64,000 nt of DNA from an uncultured Elusimicrobia bacterium (GTDB taxonomy: Bacteria > Elusimicrobiota > Elusimicrobia > UBA1565 > UBA9628). A program made the position numbers and the translations under genes. The notes beneath the pieces were generated by a model. It made no database searches. It was not told the DNA's origin and saw only the letters and a program-made list of their open reading frames with translations. Shown here in pieces: positions 26,988 to 34,852 of the stretch. Where the stretch lies: assembly GCA_903830945.1 (NCBI GenBank), contig CAIKVT010000069.1, positions 1-64,000 on the forward strand, in the 5' to 3' direction. Numbering within the stretch: position 1 is the stretch's first letter; the number at the start of each line of letters is the position of its first letter.

Positions 26988-27545
26988 CTAGAGCCAGGGA
27001 AGCAGACGCGCGCTTTCCGCGTCGCTGAGAAAACGCCACTGCCCTGACGGAACATCCAAGACCAGGTCGCCGATCGCGGTACGCTTGAGCTCGAGCACCT
27101 TGAGCGGCGTGCCGAATTTTGGATCTTTGAGCGCACCAAAAATTCGCCGAATGTGGCGGTTCTTGCCCTCGTCGAGCACGACCCGGACCTTGGTCTTGGG
27201 ACCGACCCGGCCGACCACCTCCACGCCCCGCGCTCGACAGAAGCCTTCGGACGTCTCCATGCCGGAGAGCGCCTGGCAGACGTGCTCCGGCGTCACCAGG
27301 CCGCGGACCCAGACCTCGTAGGTCTTAAGCGTGCCGCCGGGCCGCGTGAGTCCGTCGAGGACCTTGCCCTCCCGGGCGAAGAGCAGAAGTCCCCGGGATG
27401 CGAGGTCTAGCCGGCCCGCCGGCATCCAGCCATCGACACGCGCCCAATCCGGCAAGAGGTCATAGACGGTCTTACGGCCCTTCTCGTCCAAGCGGGTAAC
27501 CACGTAGCCCTTGGGCTTGTGCAACATCAGGAGCCGGGAGACCAT
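26988..27545 (-). CDS. Pseudouridine synthase, RsuA/RluB/RluE family
   Basis: A 185-residue enzyme that isomerises a specific uridine in rRNA. It starts with the conserved LMLHKPKGYVVTR strand. The catalytic aspartate is D47 in AGRLDLASRGLLLF, and the C-terminal motif LDEGKNRHIRRIFGAL is typical. It lacks the N-terminal S4 domain of RsuA and RluB and matches the short RluE-like form in size, but the target cannot be named from sequence alone. An extended -10 (TGC-TATAAA) ends 7 nt before the ATG with no Shine-Dalgarno, so the mRNA may be leaderless. Confidence 0.9.
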   Translation of the reverse strand: MVSRLLMLHKPKGYVVTRLDEKGRKTVYDLLPDWARVDGWMPAGRLDLASRGLLLFAREGKVLDGLTRPGGTLKTYEVWVRGLVTPEHVCQALSGMETSEGFCRARGVEVVGRVGPKTKVRVVLDEGKNRHIRRIFGALKDPKFGTPLKVLELKRTAIGDLVLDVPSGQWRFLSDAESARLLPWL

Positions 27546-27552
27546 AAATATG

Positions 27553-27561
27553 TTTATAGCA
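27553..27561 (-). promoter_or_regulatory. Extended -10 promoter of the pseudouridine synthase gene
   Basis: TGC followed by TATAAA (27558-27553) on the minus strand, 7 nt before the ATG at 27545. No good -35 is seen, as expected for an extended -10 promoter. Transcription would start at or next to the start codon. Confidence 0.45.
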
Positions 27562-27644
27562 AGTTGTTATGCATAGAAGCGGATCAGACCTTCTCCGAAC
27601 TCACGTCTTGCCCAGTTCGTAAATTTTGTGAGGGCCTGACCCCA

Positions 27645-27673
27645 TTGACTTCTCACTGGAAGGGTTCTATCAT
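27645..27673 (+). promoter_or_regulatory. Promoter of rmuC
   Basis: TTGACT (27645-27650), 17-nt spacer, TATCAT (27668-27673). The ATG of rmuC is at 27683, so the expected leader is 0-3 nt and no Shine-Dalgarno is present. Confidence 0.65.
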
Positions 27674-27682
27674 CCTCTAGCC

Positions 27683-28816
27683 ATGCTCTATGCCCTCGCC
27701 ATCGGCAACGTCGCGATCCTGGCCCTAGTGCTCTGGCTGATACTCACCATGGCCAAGCTCGATGAGCGCACCCGTGCGGCTGAAAACCTGCCCAAGTATC
27801 TCGAGCAGACAAAAGACGAGACCTTGCGCCAGCTGCGCGCGGAACTCCAATCCACCAAAGCCGATTTTCAGAACAAGACCGACTCGACCGTATCCTCCAT
27901 CCAGTCGAGCACCTCCCAGTTCATGGAGGGCCTCAAAGCCGTCACGGGGCAGATCGACGAGCGTCTCAAGGCAGCCGGGGCCACCTTGGACAGCCTACAG
28001 AACTCCACGGGACAACTCATCACCGGCCTCAAGACCGTCTCGGAGCTGCGTGACGTGTTCCTGGTGCCGCAACGACGCGGACCACAGTCCGAGGTCCACC
28101 TGCAGTCCCTCCTAGAGAATATTTTCCCGCGCGAGACCTTGAAATTCGGCTTTCACCCGGACCCCGGCGCCTCCGAGCATGTAGAGGCCGCAGTCCGCAT
28201 CGCCGAGCGCTGGCTGCCCATCGACTCCAAGGCCCACGTGGACAAATTCCTGGAGTTTAAAAAGACCGGCGGCCGCAAGGAACGGACCGCCTTCCTCAAC
28301 GCCATCAAGGGCTCCATAGAGGACATCTCTGCCAAGTACATCCGACCCGAGCGCGGCACACACGACTTCGCCTTCCTCTTCGTGCCGGCCGAGAGCCTCT
28401 GGCTAGAGATCACGGAGTTCAAGACCGGTGAAGATGCGGGCCCGGACCTCTTCAGCTACGCGCGCGCCAAAAAGGTCATCCTGGTCTCGCCCCAGACCCT
28501 CTACCCCTACCTGCGCTTGGTCATCGTGGCAATGGCCGGTAAACAACTGCAAGAAAAGGCGCAAGAGCTGCAGTTGAGCCTCCAGGGGCTCTTGACGCGC
28601 TTTCAGGAAGTGCGCGAAGCCGTGGAGAAGTCCTCCAGGCAGATGGGCAACGCCAAAACCAACCTCGACGAGGCGCGCCAGAGCCTCCTGGATTTCGAGA
28701 CCAGCCTGATCCGTGGCGTCTCATTGGCCGCGCCCTCATCCTCCGGGCTCATCGACTCCAGCCAGGGCGGCGTCGCATCCGCGACGCCGCAGCACCAGCA
28801 CACTACCGTGCGCTAG
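27683..28816 (+). CDS. rmuC: DNA recombination protein RmuC family
   Basis: A 377-residue protein with an N-terminal membrane helix (residues 3-24), a coiled-coil (about 30-125) and the RmuC nuclease-like core. Core blocks are RGPQSEVHLQSLLENIF, LPIDSKAHVDKFLEF and DFAFLFVPAESLWLE; a second coiled region and a low-complexity tail follow. RmuC proteins limit inversions at short inverted repeats and have a predicted restriction-endonuclease-like fold. The next gene, also nuclease-like, follows after 3 nt. Confidence 0.9.
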   Translation: MLYALAIGNVAILALVLWLILTMAKLDERTRAAENLPKYLEQTKDETLRQLRAELQSTKADFQNKTDSTVSSIQSSTSQFMEGLKAVTGQIDERLKAAGATLDSLQNSTGQLITGLKTVSELRDVFLVPQRRGPQSEVHLQSLLENIFPRETLKFGFHPDPGASEHVEAAVRIAERWLPIDSKAHVDKFLEFKKTGGRKERTAFLNAIKGSIEDISAKYIRPERGTHDFAFLFVPAESLWLEITEFKTGEDAGPDLFSYARAKKVILVSPQTLYPYLRLVIVAMAGKQLQEKAQELQLSLQGLLTRFQEVREAVEKSSRQMGNAKTNLDEARQSLLDFETSLIRGVSLAAPSSSGLIDSSQGGVASATPQHQHTTVR

Positions 28817-28819
28817 ACC

Positions 28820-30292
28820 ATGCGCCTGTCCAAGACCCGATACCTGCGCGGTCTGCAGTGCCTTAAATCACTCTGGCTGCACCAGTTCCGGCCGGACCTG
28901 TGCGCGCCGGTCTCGCCCGGGCTGGCGCATATCTTCGATCAGGGCCGCCAGGTCGGCGAGCTCGCGCGCCGGCGCTTCCCTGGAGGGACCATCATCGCGG
29001 CAAGCCACGACGCAATCCCCGAGGCTCTCCAGCAGACTGCGGCCGCCCTAAAAAAAGGTGCCGGAGCCCTCTTCGAAGCCGCCTTCGTCTACGACGACGT
29101 GCTCATCCGTCCCGACATCCTGGTCAAGGCCGAAGCGGGCTGGGACCTCATCGAGGTCAAGGGCTCCACCGAACTCAAGGACGTCTATCTGCCGGATGTG
29201 GCGCTCCAGCGCTTCACGCTCCAGGGCGCGGGACTGCCCATCCGGAAAGCCTGCCTCATGCACGTCAACAATAAATACGTGCGCCAAGGAGCCCTCGACC
29301 TCTCGCGATTCTTCCGCATCGAGGACGTCACCGAGATGTCCATGCCGCATCTGCGGATGGTCCCCTCCAAGCTTGCGGCCATGCAGGCAGCGCTGACTGG
29401 CCGGGACATGCCGAACATCGACATCGGCGCCCACTGCAGCACCCCTTTTGACTGCGATTTGCGAGATTTCTGTTGGAAGCACGTGCCGGACTACTCCGTC
29501 TACGACCTCAAGCGCGCCGACTTCGGCGTCATCAATGAGCTCCGGAATCTGGGCGTGATGCGCCTGGAGGACATCCCAGCGGGCTTCGGCCTGACCGACA
29601 CCCAGGAGATCCAGGTCCGGGTCGCCAAGACCGGCGAGCCGCACATCGACGGGCCGGCGATCAAGGGCTGCCTGAAACATCTTGTCTACCCTATCTATTT
29701 CCTAGACTTCGAGACCGTGAACCTAGTCGTACCGCCCTACGATGGGATGCGGCCTTTTCAGACCCTGCCTTTCCAGGCCTCCCTCCATGTCCAAGAGCAG
29801 CCTGACGCCCAGGCCACGCATTTCGAGTACTTAGGCGACCCGAAGTCGGACCCTCGGCCGGGCTTGGCCGAGTTCCTGGCCGAGCGCATCGCCCCCAAAG
29901 GCTCGGTGGTGGTCTACAACGCGAACTTCGAGGGCGGCCGCCTTGCGGAGCTGGCTCAGACCTTTCCAAAACATGCCAAAGCCTTGGCCGGGATCAAGAA
30001 ACGGCTCTGGGACCTCATCGTGCCTTTCCGCAGCAGCCTCTTCATGCATCCGGATATGCACGGCAGCGCCTCCATGAAGGCGGTCCTGCCCGCTTTAATG
30101 CCCGGCATGAGCTACGAGAATCTCGACATCAGCAACGGTGAGATGGCTTTTTTGGCCTACGAATCCCTGATGGCAGGCAAGGTCAACGCGGCTCAGTCCA
30201 AGAAGACCCTCGCCGCCCTGCGCGAGTACTGCGGCCAGGACACTTTAGGCATGGTAGAAATCCTAAAAGTCCTCGGACAGTACGCGGCCTGA
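28820..30292 (+). CDS. DUF2779 protein: Cas4-like Fe-S nuclease fused to an exonuclease-like domain
   Basis: A 490-residue protein. The N-terminal half looks like a PD-(D/E)XK nuclease of the Cas4/AddB kind: active-site D99 (IRPDILV), E112 and K114 (IEVKG). Four cysteines suit a 4Fe-4S cluster: C14 at the start and C206, C212 and C218 after the nuclease core. The C-terminal half begins with YFLDFETVN (D296, E298), the first motif of RNase H-fold DEDD exonucleases, and matches what I know as DUF2779. It probably processes DNA ends, in repair or defence. It sits 3 nt after rmuC and 1 nt before a secreted protein gene. The biological substrate is unknown. Confidence 0.85.
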   Translation: MRLSKTRYLRGLQCLKSLWLHQFRPDLCAPVSPGLAHIFDQGRQVGELARRRFPGGTIIAASHDAIPEALQQTAAALKKGAGALFEAAFVYDDVLIRPDILVKAEAGWDLIEVKGSTELKDVYLPDVALQRFTLQGAGLPIRKACLMHVNNKYVRQGALDLSRFFRIEDVTEMSMPHLRMVPSKLAAMQAALTGRDMPNIDIGAHCSTPFDCDLRDFCWKHVPDYSVYDLKRADFGVINELRNLGVMRLEDIPAGFGLTDTQEIQVRVAKTGEPHIDGPAIKGCLKHLVYPIYFLDFETVNLVVPPYDGMRPFQTLPFQASLHVQEQPDAQATHFEYLGDPKSDPRPGLAEFLAERIAPKGSVVVYNANFEGGRLAELAQTFPKHAKALAGIKKRLWDLIVPFRSSLFMHPDMHGSASMKAVLPALMPGMSYENLDISNGEMAFLAYESLMAGKVNAAQSKKTLAALREYCGQDTLGMVEILKVLGQYAA

Positions 30293-30293
30293 C

Positions 30294-30869
30294 ATGCGCG
30301 CTTGTCTGCTCGCTACCCTTCTCCTGCCCGCAACCGCACATGCTGGTCCGCCAGCCGTGGACTGGGAACGGATTCTCTCCGGCTGGACCGCGCAAAGCGG
30401 CCTACCCGCGCCGGATATCAGAGACCTGCCCCAGCCCGGCTCGGTCTCTGGCCAAGCCGCAATCCCTCTGCAGGGTCTGCTTTCCGTTTGGAGCCAGGAC
30501 TGCGCCCCGGACTGCGGCCTGCCCTCCGCTATTGTCAAGAACAATCCGGTGGAACTGGCGCTGCCGCTGCCGGATAAGCCAGGAGAATTCCGCGTGGCCC
30601 GCATCAAGCGCGAATATCAGGTCTCCGGCGCGACGCTGAATGTCCAAATGGACTTCTACGCCCTTTGTCCTCCGCAAAAGACTGGTGCGGAGTCGGCCTG
30701 CCCGTCACGGTACTTCAGCGTCCAGGTGGAGCTCTCCGGCGCGGCCGCAGCACTTTGCACGGCTTCGCTCAACGCGGCGGATTTCTCCCCCTTCCCGGTG
30801 CTGGCCTGCGGCGCGCCGCGCAACGGCAAGCGCCTGGGTGTCACCTTGCATCGCGCGCCCCAACCATAA
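30294..30869 (+). CDS. Secreted cysteine-containing protein of unknown function
   Basis: A 191-residue protein with a clear signal peptide (MRACLLATLLLPATAHA, cleavage after residue 17). The mature part has six cysteines, an even number that could form three disulfides in the periplasm. No family is recognised. The ATG is 1 nt after the DUF2779 stop, so it may be coupled, although its cellular location differs from that of the upstream nucleases. Confidence 0.7.
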   Translation: MRACLLATLLLPATAHAGPPAVDWERILSGWTAQSGLPAPDIRDLPQPGSVSGQAAIPLQGLLSVWSQDCAPDCGLPSAIVKNNPVELALPLPDKPGEFRVARIKREYQVSGATLNVQMDFYALCPPQKTGAESACPSRYFSVQVELSGAAAALCTASLNAADFSPFPVLACGAPRNGKRLGVTLHRAPQP

Positions 30870-30875
30870 GTCGGC

Positions 30876-31940
30876 TTAAGGCTGGGGTGTGGAAAACATG
30901 TAAACCGCGAAGGTGGCCAGCCAATGCTCGCCTTCGTAGCGGCCGCTGGCCACGTTGGCCAGAGCGTCCGCCGCGTGACGCGCCGCGGCCGCGGCCAGGA
31001 CCTTGCGGCTGGGGTCCTTGGCCGGCAGAGCCGCGGCGATGTCGCGCATAGCCCAGGCGCGGCTCAAGTTAAGGCCGTCCAAATGCACGAGCCTGGGGTC
31101 CGAACGGTCCGTGACCAAGGCCGGAGTCATGATATTCTGGGGAAGCTTAGGCATGAACTTATGAAACCAGCCAGGGAATTCCTTGGTCTTCAAGGCGCGG
31201 CGCATGAGATCCGCCTCCATCAAGGCCGGCGAGAAGAAGTCCTCACCACTGGGCTCCCAGGCTGCCGGGTAATCGCGATCCTTGAGAAAGTAGTCCTGAC
31301 TGCGCTGGACCAAGAGAACGGCAAAGCGGAGGTCGCCGACTTCGAGGGCATAATCCAAGGCGAAAGCGAGGCCGAAGGCCGTATTGGGATGCATGCCGGT
31401 GCGGATAGGATAGGTCTGCTTAGGCAGGAAGTCCGCGCATTTGACGCTGATGGCATCAGCAAGCGGCTTGAGATTGGCGAACCAGCGCTGGCAGTCAGGG
31501 TCGCCCGATGCGTGGAGTTCCGTAGCGAGCTTCAGTAACCATGCCCAGCCATAGGTGCGCTCGAAGCTCTTGCGCTCGGGCCCTTCCAGATAGGCGAGTT
31601 CACCCTTGATGTTCTCCTGAGAAAGATTTTCATCGAGCGCTGCTCGGATGTCATGCGCCTCGGGCAGGTCAGGGAACTCCTTCAAGAGGTGGACGAGCAG
31701 CCAGTGGCCATGAACGCAGGAGTGCCAGTCGTAGCAGCCGTAGAAAGCGGGGTGCTGGGCCTTGGGGCCGCGCACGTCCGCGGCGTCCTGCATAACGTGA
31801 TCGGGCTTGTTGGGATATTCCTTGCGCACACAAGTGAGAGCCAGCTTAGCAAAACGCGAGGCGTCGACCTGGGTGAGCTTGAGCTCCGCGGCGCTAGCTG
31901 GCGAGATCAACGCGGCAAGAAATATGGCGAGCTTGAACAT
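30876..31940 (-). CDS. DUF2891 family secreted protein
   Basis: A 354-residue protein with a signal peptide (cleavage near PASAAE, residue 18). The segment HPAFYGCYDWHSCVHGHW and later GWAWLLKLATEL, TGMHPNTAFGLAFALDYA and the C-terminal GEHWLATFAVY are the blocks I associate with DUF2891, predicted to be an alpha/alpha-barrel with an aromatic pocket. The enzymatic activity is unknown. A -10-like TAAAAT (31952-31947) is 6 nt before the ATG but has no convincing -35. The gene is convergent with the preceding one and divergent from comEC. Confidence 0.85.
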   Translation of the reverse strand: MFKLAIFLAALISPASAAELKLTQVDASRFAKLALTCVRKEYPNKPDHVMQDAADVRGPKAQHPAFYGCYDWHSCVHGHWLLVHLLKEFPDLPEAHDIRAALDENLSQENIKGELAYLEGPERKSFERTYGWAWLLKLATELHASGDPDCQRWFANLKPLADAISVKCADFLPKQTYPIRTGMHPNTAFGLAFALDYALEVGDLRFAVLLVQRSQDYFLKDRDYPAAWEPSGEDFFSPALMEADLMRRALKTKEFPGWFHKFMPKLPQNIMTPALVTDRSDPRLVHLDGLNLSRAWAMRDIAAALPAKDPSRKVLAAAAARHAADALANVASGRYEGEHWLATFAVYMFSTPQP

Positions 31941-32009
31941 TATTCAATTTTAGCATGATGGCAATGCCCAATTGGGTGAAGGCGCAGGGCGGAGGTGGAT
32001 CCCCATCTG

Positions 32010-32055
32010 GGCGCTCCGATTGAAAGCGCCAAAATTGTGATTACTTCGTAATCGC
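32010..32055. other. Two adjacent hairpins in the DUF2891-comEC intergenic region
   Basis: GGCGCT/AGCGCC (32010-32015 with 32025-32030) is followed by GTGATTAC-TTC-GTAATCGC (32037-32044 with 32048-32055), an 8-bp stem with a 3-nt loop. The two stems are 6 nt apart in a 220-nt divergent spacer that is AT-richer than its surroundings. They may be a leader structure for comEC or protein-binding dyads. Confidence 0.4.
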
Positions 32056-32161
32056 TATTGTAATATCAAAGTTCAAAATGGAACAAAAGAGCCCGCTCGA
32101 TCGTATATATAGCATGGGCACCAAAATGGAGTTCCCTGACGTAGACCATCACATATAGCCT

Positions 32162-34060
32162 ATGCCCCTTTCTTATCTGCGCCGGCCCCTGTTCCTGTTT
32201 CTGATCGCCTACGTCGCCACCCTTGCCTTCCTTCACAATCGAGGATTCTTCCATATCTCCCCCCCCGAACTGCTGGCACGCTACCACCGCCTAAAATATG
32301 CCCAGATCCACGGCCGGGTCGTCTCCCCACTGAAAGAGGACTTCCGCGGACAAAAGGTCTTCATTACAGCCGACTCACTCGAAAGCCGTCCCTTCCCCCA
32401 CAAGCTTCTGGCCTACCTGCCCAAGGAAACAGACTGGGCCTCCCTCCGGCCCGGCATGCCGGTAGAGCTGACCGGTCGCCTGCGCCTGCCCCGCATACCA
32501 CTCAACCCAGGGGAGTTCAATGAAAAATCGTTTCTGGAAGACCGCGGGGCCTCTTGCATCATGAACGCCGAGACCCTCAAAATCCTGGGCCCTCCCCCCT
32601 GGAACTGGCTTCCCAAAGCCTGGGCCGAAGGCTCCCGTCAATCTTTAGAAGGCTTCTTCAATAATACCCTCTCGGAAGACGAGGCGCGCATCTTCTCTGG
32701 CCTGACTTTGGGCTTCAAAGGCCCATTGCGCAGGGACTGGAACCGCACGATCCAAGACGCAGGAGCAACTCATCTCATCGTCCCATCCGGTGCCAAAGTC
32801 GCCTTCGTCATGCTTGGAGTGGCCTTTTTGGCCACACTCATCCACCTGCCGCCATCACCACGCCTGGCTCTAGCAATCATCGTCGGTGGATTCTATACCT
32901 TGATGGTGGGGGCCGAGGCTCCGTATACCCGCGCTTTTTGGGGAAGTACCGCCATGGGGGTATGCCTCATTTCAGGCCGCGACTCTGGGGGCTTTCAGGC
33001 CACAGTCCTAGCCGCATTCCTCACTCTCCTTTGGAACCCACGGGAGCTCTTCAATACCGGATTTCAAATGACTTACGCCGCCGTACTAGGCCTGGTAACC
33101 GCCATGCCTGGACTACAGACCGTTACCAAGAAGCTGCCCCACTGGCTGAGCCGCCTGGTCTGCGTAGCAGCCATCAGCATCATAGTCCAACTCATGCTCT
33201 GGCCGCAGTTCGCCAACACCTTCGGCCGAGGATCCTTAATCGGGGTACTGGCCAACCTCATCCTGGTCCCAGCCTCCGGCCTACTCATGGCTGCCGCCTT
33301 CGGCGCTTGGCTGGCTGGCTCTTTAAGCGCGGCGTTCCGGCCGCTGCTGAACCCGGCCCTAGGATTACTGGTATATCTCTTCATGGCCACCTGCCGAGCC
33401 TTCTCCTCCTTGCCTTACGCCGCCATCGACTTATCCTCTATGAGCACCCCTGCGATCGTCATTTATTATCTACTGGCAGCAGCGGCGCTCCTCATCCCGC
33501 GCTGGAAGGCCTCCCTAGCGACCGCATCTGCCGGCATCCTCCTTTGGGCTGGGACTGCCGCGGCCAGATGGTTCGCCGCGCCGGCCCTGAGCGTGCTGCT
33601 CCTGCGCCAGCCCTCCTCCCACCCCTCGCTGATCAGCTTCGCGGACGGCCGCCATTGGCTGGTAGATCCCGGGACCAAGGTCTCTGCGGTCATAAAAACC
33701 CTGCGCAGCCAAGGCGTAGCCAAGCTCGACCGCCTGATCCTGACCGGAGACTGGCCACCGCGGGCTGAAAAACGCCTGCGACGCAGCCTGTCCTGGCGCG
33801 AGGAGATCCGGGTCCCCGCGCCCTGGCGGCTTTGTGAAAAAGAAATCTGCTTCGAATTCGGCGGCATGAACGGGCCCCGCGTCCTAGGGGGGGATGTCCA
33901 ATATAGTATAATCCTCGAACGATTCAAGTCCGGCGCCGTCGAGGTCGCCACCGACGGGCGCCATGCAGAGGTCCGATCGCCATGCCTGCCCGAACGACCC
34001 AGCTCATCCGCTCCGTGGTCGCTTTCCACAACGAGACCAAACCCGAAGCCAGGCGCATGA
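32162..34060 (+). CDS. comEC: ComEC/Rec2-type DNA-uptake channel protein
   Basis: A 632-residue multi-pass membrane protein. The first part has an N-terminal membrane helix and an OB-like DUF4131 domain (GRVVSPLKEDFRGQKVFI, GRLRLPRIPLNPGEFNE). The central Competence domain has about ten hydrophobic helices, with SGLTLGFKGPLRRDWN and GATHLIVPSGAKVAF. The C-terminal beta-lactamase-like domain is short and lacks the HxHxDH metal motif; the expected position reads LILTGDWPPRAEKR. ComEC imports single-stranded DNA during transformation. The last 79 nt overlap nadK in another frame, so the tail may be an extension. Type IV pilus ATPases at 41-43 kb fit a DNA-uptake role. Confidence 0.9.
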   Translation: MPLSYLRRPLFLFLIAYVATLAFLHNRGFFHISPPELLARYHRLKYAQIHGRVVSPLKEDFRGQKVFITADSLESRPFPHKLLAYLPKETDWASLRPGMPVELTGRLRLPRIPLNPGEFNEKSFLEDRGASCIMNAETLKILGPPPWNWLPKAWAEGSRQSLEGFFNNTLSEDEARIFSGLTLGFKGPLRRDWNRTIQDAGATHLIVPSGAKVAFVMLGVAFLATLIHLPPSPRLALAIIVGGFYTLMVGAEAPYTRAFWGSTAMGVCLISGRDSGGFQATVLAAFLTLLWNPRELFNTGFQMTYAAVLGLVTAMPGLQTVTKKLPHWLSRLVCVAAISIIVQLMLWPQFANTFGRGSLIGVLANLILVPASGLLMAAAFGAWLAGSLSAAFRPLLNPALGLLVYLFMATCRAFSSLPYAAIDLSSMSTPAIVIYYLLAAAALLIPRWKASLATASAGILLWAGTAAARWFAAPALSVLLLRQPSSHPSLISFADGRHWLVDPGTKVSAVIKTLRSQGVAKLDRLILTGDWPPRAEKRLRRSLSWREEIRVPAPWRLCEKEICFEFGGMNGPRVLGGDVQYSIILERFKSGAVEVATDGRHAEVRSPCLPERPSSSAPWSLSTTRPNPKPGA

Positions 34061-34845
34061 TGCGGGAAGTCATCTCCCTCCTGCGCCACCATAGCGTGAA
34101 GGTCGGTCTTTGCCAGGGCCAGGCCAACGACCCGAACCTAATGGCCGCCGACCTGGCCGTGGCCGTGGGCGGTGACGGCACCATGCTCGCAGCGGCCCGC
34201 GTCCTGGCGCCATTTTCCATACCGCTCTTGGGCATAAATTCCGGCCATCTGGGATTCCTCACCGGCACCGACCTGGCCGGCTTCCGCCGCCACTGGCGCG
34301 ACATCCTGTGCGGCCGATTCCTCATCGAGGAGCGCTGGATGATCTCGGTGGATGTCGCGCGCGGAAAACGCCGCGTCTTCGGCCCGAACCTGGCCCTCAA
34401 CGACTGCGTCATCCGCTGCGGCGAGCAGGCGCGGGCCATCCTCCTCAAGGCGCGCTCCGGAGCGCGCTTTGTGGCCGACTATTTCGGCGACGGGCTCATC
34501 GTCTCCACCCCCACCGGCTCGACCGCCTATGCTCTGGCCGCCTCCGGCCCCATCGTTGACCCCGCCCTCGACGTACTCCTGGTCGCGCCGATCTGCCCAC
34601 ACACCTTGACCCAGCGCCCGCTCATCGTCTCTGCGGGGAGCCCTTTCGTGGTCCAGCTCTCCTCCCGCCATCCCGGCGAGGCGCCCCAGGTGCTGGTCTC
34701 CTTAGACGGCCAGGTCGGCTGCGCCCTGCGCATCGGCGACGAAGTGCGCGTGCGCCGTTACGACAAGCCCTTCCGCCTGGTCCTCGATCCCGGGCACTCC
34801 TATTTCGAAGTCCTGCGCCGCAAGCTGCGCTGGGGCCAAACCTAA
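33982..34845 (+). CDS. nadK: NAD kinase
   Basis: A 287-residue kinase that phosphorylates NAD to NADP. The motif GGDGT is at residues 63-67, followed by GINSGHLGFLTG; the second motif ALNDCVI has Asp where Glu is usual. STPTGSTAYALAASGPI is the adenine-side loop. The N-terminus aligns well from RSVVAFHNETKPEA, supporting this start even though it lies 79 nt inside comEC. recN follows after 7 nt; nadK-recN adjacency is common in bacteria. Confidence 0.94.
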   Translation: MPARTTQLIRSVVAFHNETKPEARRMMREVISLLRHHSVKVGLCQGQANDPNLMAADLAVAVGGDGTMLAAARVLAPFSIPLLGINSGHLGFLTGTDLAGFRRHWRDILCGRFLIEERWMISVDVARGKRRVFGPNLALNDCVIRCGEQARAILLKARSGARFVADYFGDGLIVSTPTGSTAYALAASGPIVDPALDVLLVAPICPHTLTQRPLIVSAGSPFVVQLSSRHPGEAPQVLVSLDGQVGCALRIGDEVRVRRYDKPFRLVLDPGHSYFEVLRRKLRWGQT

Positions 34846-34852
34846 GCCCGGC

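Noticed and set aside
26879-27139. N-terminal extension of the giant gene
   Set aside because: Lies over the end of the pseudouridine synthase gene and a candidate promoter; the downstream ATG begins a clean signal peptide.
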